Assembly (NCBI GenBank): GCA_035307765.1
Contig: DATGHU010000026.1
Location: 170,099 to 234,098, forward strand
Source of the DNA: a bacterium
Lineage (GTDB): Bacteria > Sysuimicrobiota > Sysuimicrobiia > Sysuimicrobiales > Segetimicrobiaceae
DNA length: 64,000 nucleotides
Direction of reading: 5' to 3'
Shown: one piece after another, positions 62,460-64,000 of the stretch
Layout: each line of letters opens with the position of its first letter
Position numbering within the stretch: position 1 is the stretch's first letter
Made by a program: the position numbers and the translations under genes
Notes under the pieces: generated by a model
Seen by the model: the letters and a program-made list of their open reading frames with translations, nothing else
The model's database searches: none
What the model was told of the DNA's origin: nothing

Positions 62460-62512
62460 GGCTGGCGTGGAGCGGATCCGCTGCCACGAAATCCGAGACG
62501 GCCACGCCAGCC
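62460..62512. repeat. Nested inverted repeat
   Basis: GGCTGGCGTGG (62460-62470) pairs with CCACGCCAGCC (62502-62512) as a perfect 11-bp stem. The 31-base interior starts with AGCGGATCCGCT (62471-62482), itself a perfect 12-bp palindrome. It lies about 33 bases after the second repeat-protein stop. Confidence 0.6.
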
Positions 62513-62568
62513 GTCCGCGCGGGCCGTGTCGTCAACGATAAGGACATTCCGCGCGCCCCAAAACGGTC

Positions 62569-62594
62569 GAGGCCCTGGCTGGTGCCAGGGCCTC
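62569..62594 (-). terminator. Hairpin, probable terminator of the membrane-protein gene
   Basis: GAGGCCCTGG (62569-62578) pairs with CCAGGGCCTC (62585-62594), loop CTGGTG. On the minus strand the 3' side continues GACCGTTTTGG, giving a short T-run. It lies about 125 bases past the minus-strand stop at 62718. Confidence 0.5.
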
Positions 62595-62717
62595 GGGCTT
62601 GGCCCGCAGGGGACCCGATCTTAGAACGTCATCCTGTCCGATCCGCGTGTGCGTTCAGCGAGATTGCCTATGCTGAGGCGCACGCCGGTTTGAACCTCCG
62701 GAACCATTTCCGGGAAG

Positions 62718-63227
62718 TCACCGACCTCTCGTATTCGCCCACCACGGCACCAGTAACGCCACCGATACGGCGGTAATGTAATGTGTCGCCGCGTCCGCGG
62801 GAAGATACCGCGCGGGGAAATGCCGCGTGCCGAAGTGTCCGAGGCCCGCGAGCGCGAGGAGTTGCCGGAACGGAGACGTAAACCCCGAAAGGGGGATCCC
62901 GAGCGATGGACTGGGTCCCGATGCCCCTGGCAGCTTCGCGATAAGTACCGTGGAAATCGTCGCGATCGCCAAGGTGATCACCCAGAGTGCCTCGACAGGA
63001 CGGCGTACGATTCGTCCCAACCAGCCATAGAGAATGCCACCGAGAATGCCGGCCAGAAACGCGGACCAGAGTGTGGCATCCCGGGGGGGAACTCGGGCGT
63101 GCATGATGACCTCAACGCCGACGCTCGCCAGTGCAGCCACGACTCCGGCAATGGCGCCTGCACTAATGCTGGCTCCCCACCCTGGCACAACGCGAGTCTT
63201 CGAGATCGGCCATAGTCCTTCAGCCAT
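62718..63227 (-). CDS. Small membrane protein of unknown function
   Basis: 169 residues. Four hydrophobic segments can be seen: ASISAGAIAGVVAALASVGV, FLAGILGGILYGWLG, WVITLAIATISTVLIA, and a final SVALLVPWW. A GGTGG purine run lies before the ATG at 63227. The frame extends to 63515, but the upstream part overlaps another gene in a different frame. No family was recognised. Confidence 0.65.
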   Translation of the reverse strand: MAEGLWPISKTRVVPGWGASISAGAIAGVVAALASVGVEVIMHARVPPRDATLWSAFLAGILGGILYGWLGRIVRRPVEALWVITLAIATISTVLIAKLPGASGPSPSLGIPLSGFTSPFRQLLALAGLGHFGTRHFPARYLPADAATHYITAVSVALLVPWWANTRGR

Positions 63228-63417
63228 TTGAACCACCCCCGCGGTCAACTTCGACGCACTCGCATCACACGCCCTTTGAGCGATGGGCTGGGAAAATCTT
63301 GCCAGCCGGGGATTCGACCATGCTCTGCCACCTATATACCCCCGCAGACCCACCGGCTCCGTACCCATCATATGGTAGGCCGGGGCTCGACCTCCGGTGG
63401 AATCTCTGAAACACTTT

Positions 63418-63447
63418 CCCCCGGGGCACGGACGTGTGCCCCGGGGG
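63418..63447. terminator. GC-rich hairpin behind the Pro/Gln repeat gene
   Basis: CCCCCGGGGCAC (63418-63429) can pair with GTGCCCCGGGGG (63436-63447), 12 bp, with a six-base loop, just past the minus-strand stop at 63455. There is no T-run on the minus side, so its role as a terminator is uncertain. Confidence 0.4.
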
Positions 63448-63454
63448 GAGGGAT

Positions 63455-64000
63455 TTACTTCTGCCCTGCCGATCCGTCGCTGGAGCAAGACTGATTCGGG
63501 CCGCGGTTCCCGCACTGTTGGTTGGAGCTCCCTTGTCCTCGGTTGTTACCACGATCATTGTTCTGAGAAGTGGAGTTGGGCAGCCGCTGTGGAACCGGTT
63601 GAGCGATCTGCCGCTGCGGGGCCGGTTGGACAATCTGCCGCTGCGGGATCGGCTGGACGATCTGGCGCTGCGGGATCGGCTGAGCAATCTGCCGCTGCGG
63701 GATCGGCTGAATAATCTGCCGCTGCGGGATCGGCTGAACAACCTGCCGCTCTGGGACCGGCTGGACAACCTGCCGCTGCGGGATCGGCTGAACAATCTGC
63801 CGCTCTGGGACCGGCTGGACAATCTGCCGCTGCGGGACCGGCTGAACAATCTGCCGCTGCGGGATCGGCTGAACAATCTGCTGCTGCGGGGTCGGCTGGA
63901 CAACCTGCCGCTCTTGAACCGGCTGAGCTATCTGCCGCTGTGGGACCGGCTGAACAATCTGCCGCTCTGGGACCGGCTGGACAACCTGCCGCTGCGGAGT
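63455..64000 (-). CDS. Pro/Gln-rich nonapeptide-repeat protein (5' end beyond window)
   Basis: The visible part is about 181 codons. The reading frame stays open through the 27-base repeats and gives QPIPQRQIV-like nonapeptides. It then ends in a short Asn/Gly/Ser-rich tail with two Cys (NQQCGNRGPNQSCSSDG) and a TAA at 63455-63457. The start is off the right edge. The opposite strand is also open, but it reads only Ser/Ala/Gly and has no start signal. Such extended Pro/Gln repeats are usual in cell-surface or envelope-spanning proteins. It may be another matrix protein, as its neighbours are. Confidence 0.7.
   Translation of the reverse strand, partial: TPQRQVVQPVPERQIVQPVPQRQIAQPVQERQVVQPTPQQQIVQPIPQRQIVQPVPQRQIVQPVPERQIVQPIPQRQVVQPVPERQVVQPIPQRQIIQPIPQRQIAQPIPQRQIVQPIPQRQIVQPAPQRQIAQPVPQRLPNSTSQNNDRGNNRGQGSSNQQCGNRGPNQSCSSDGSAGQK
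63590..64000 (-). repeat. 27-base tandem repeats, about 15 copies, open at right edge
   Basis: Unit GGGATCGGCTGAACAATCTG plus CCGCTGC on the plus strand, with variants. The repeats encode Q-P-(I/V/A)-P-(Q/E)-R-Q-(I/V)-(V/A/I) on the minus strand. The array runs to the window end, so its full length is not known. Confidence 0.9.

Noticed and set aside
63397-63714. Plus-strand Ser/Ala/Gly frame across the nonapeptide repeats
   Set aside because: It stops inside the array, whereas the minus-strand frame stays open to the window edge and ends in a normal tail.

Overview
The window is high-GC bacterial DNA with ATG/GTG starts and ordinary Shine-Dalgarno sites. A GC-poor block of glycan genes sits in the middle, from about 24.0 to 37.4 kb. 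A Wza-type export protein, a probable beta-barrel protein and heptose-phosphate enzymes suggest a cell with an outer membrane. No rRNA, tRNA, CRISPR array or intact transposase was seen, so I cannot name the phylum. An uncultivated soil or thermophile lineage is only a guess.

Layout. 1-985: partial flavoprotein. 1.4-18.7 kb, minus strand: exopolysaccharide locus with a flippase, a three-domain kinase-like protein, WecG-type and GT4 glycosyltransferases, a beta-helix protein, a polymerase/ligase, a polysaccharide deacetylase, a DivIVA-like protein, a priming phosphosugar transferase, a Wzc-like protein that has lost its ATP-binding residues, and Wza. 19.4-22.0 kb: a LuxR-type response regulator and a small operon for exported proteins that ends in a 57-codon overlapping ORF. 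22.2-24.0 kb: dTDP-sugar genes. 24.3-36.9 kb: the GC-poor block with a second flippase, four glycosyltransferase-type genes, two methyltransferases and the heptose genes gmhA and hddA.

37.5-39.2 kb: a 58-residue secreted peptide gene with an excellent ribosome binding site, directly upstream of an HTH-TPR regulator. This looks like a peptide-signalling pair. 39.5-40.8 kb: an S41 protease. 41.1-50.8 kb, minus strand: a catabolic operon (fumarase-superfamily lyase, HD protein, HyuB, HyuA, sarcosine oxidase, cytosine/creatinine deaminase, agmatinase family) that fits most of the creatinine to N-methylhydantoin to sarcosine route. 51.2-52.8 kb: two toxin-antitoxin loci, one with a decayed PIN toxin. 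52.9-54.5 kb: a two-gene ABC exporter. 54.9-56.7 kb: a sulfite-oxidase-like enzyme with a sulfocyanin-like copper protein. 56.9-58.0 kb: an AlkZ/YcaQ-like protein.

58.0-64.0 kb: a sigma-70-like promoter, a GEMM-I (cyclic di-GMP class I) riboswitch and a terminator precede two large secreted Gly/Asn-rich repeat proteins built from 54- and 41-residue units. A small membrane protein and a Pro/Gln-rich nonapeptide-repeat protein follow, the latter running off the right edge. Together the window describes an envelope and matrix programme: polysaccharide made and exported from 1-37 kb, regulators at about 19-20 and 37-39 kb, and a second-messenger switch for matrix proteins at the right end.
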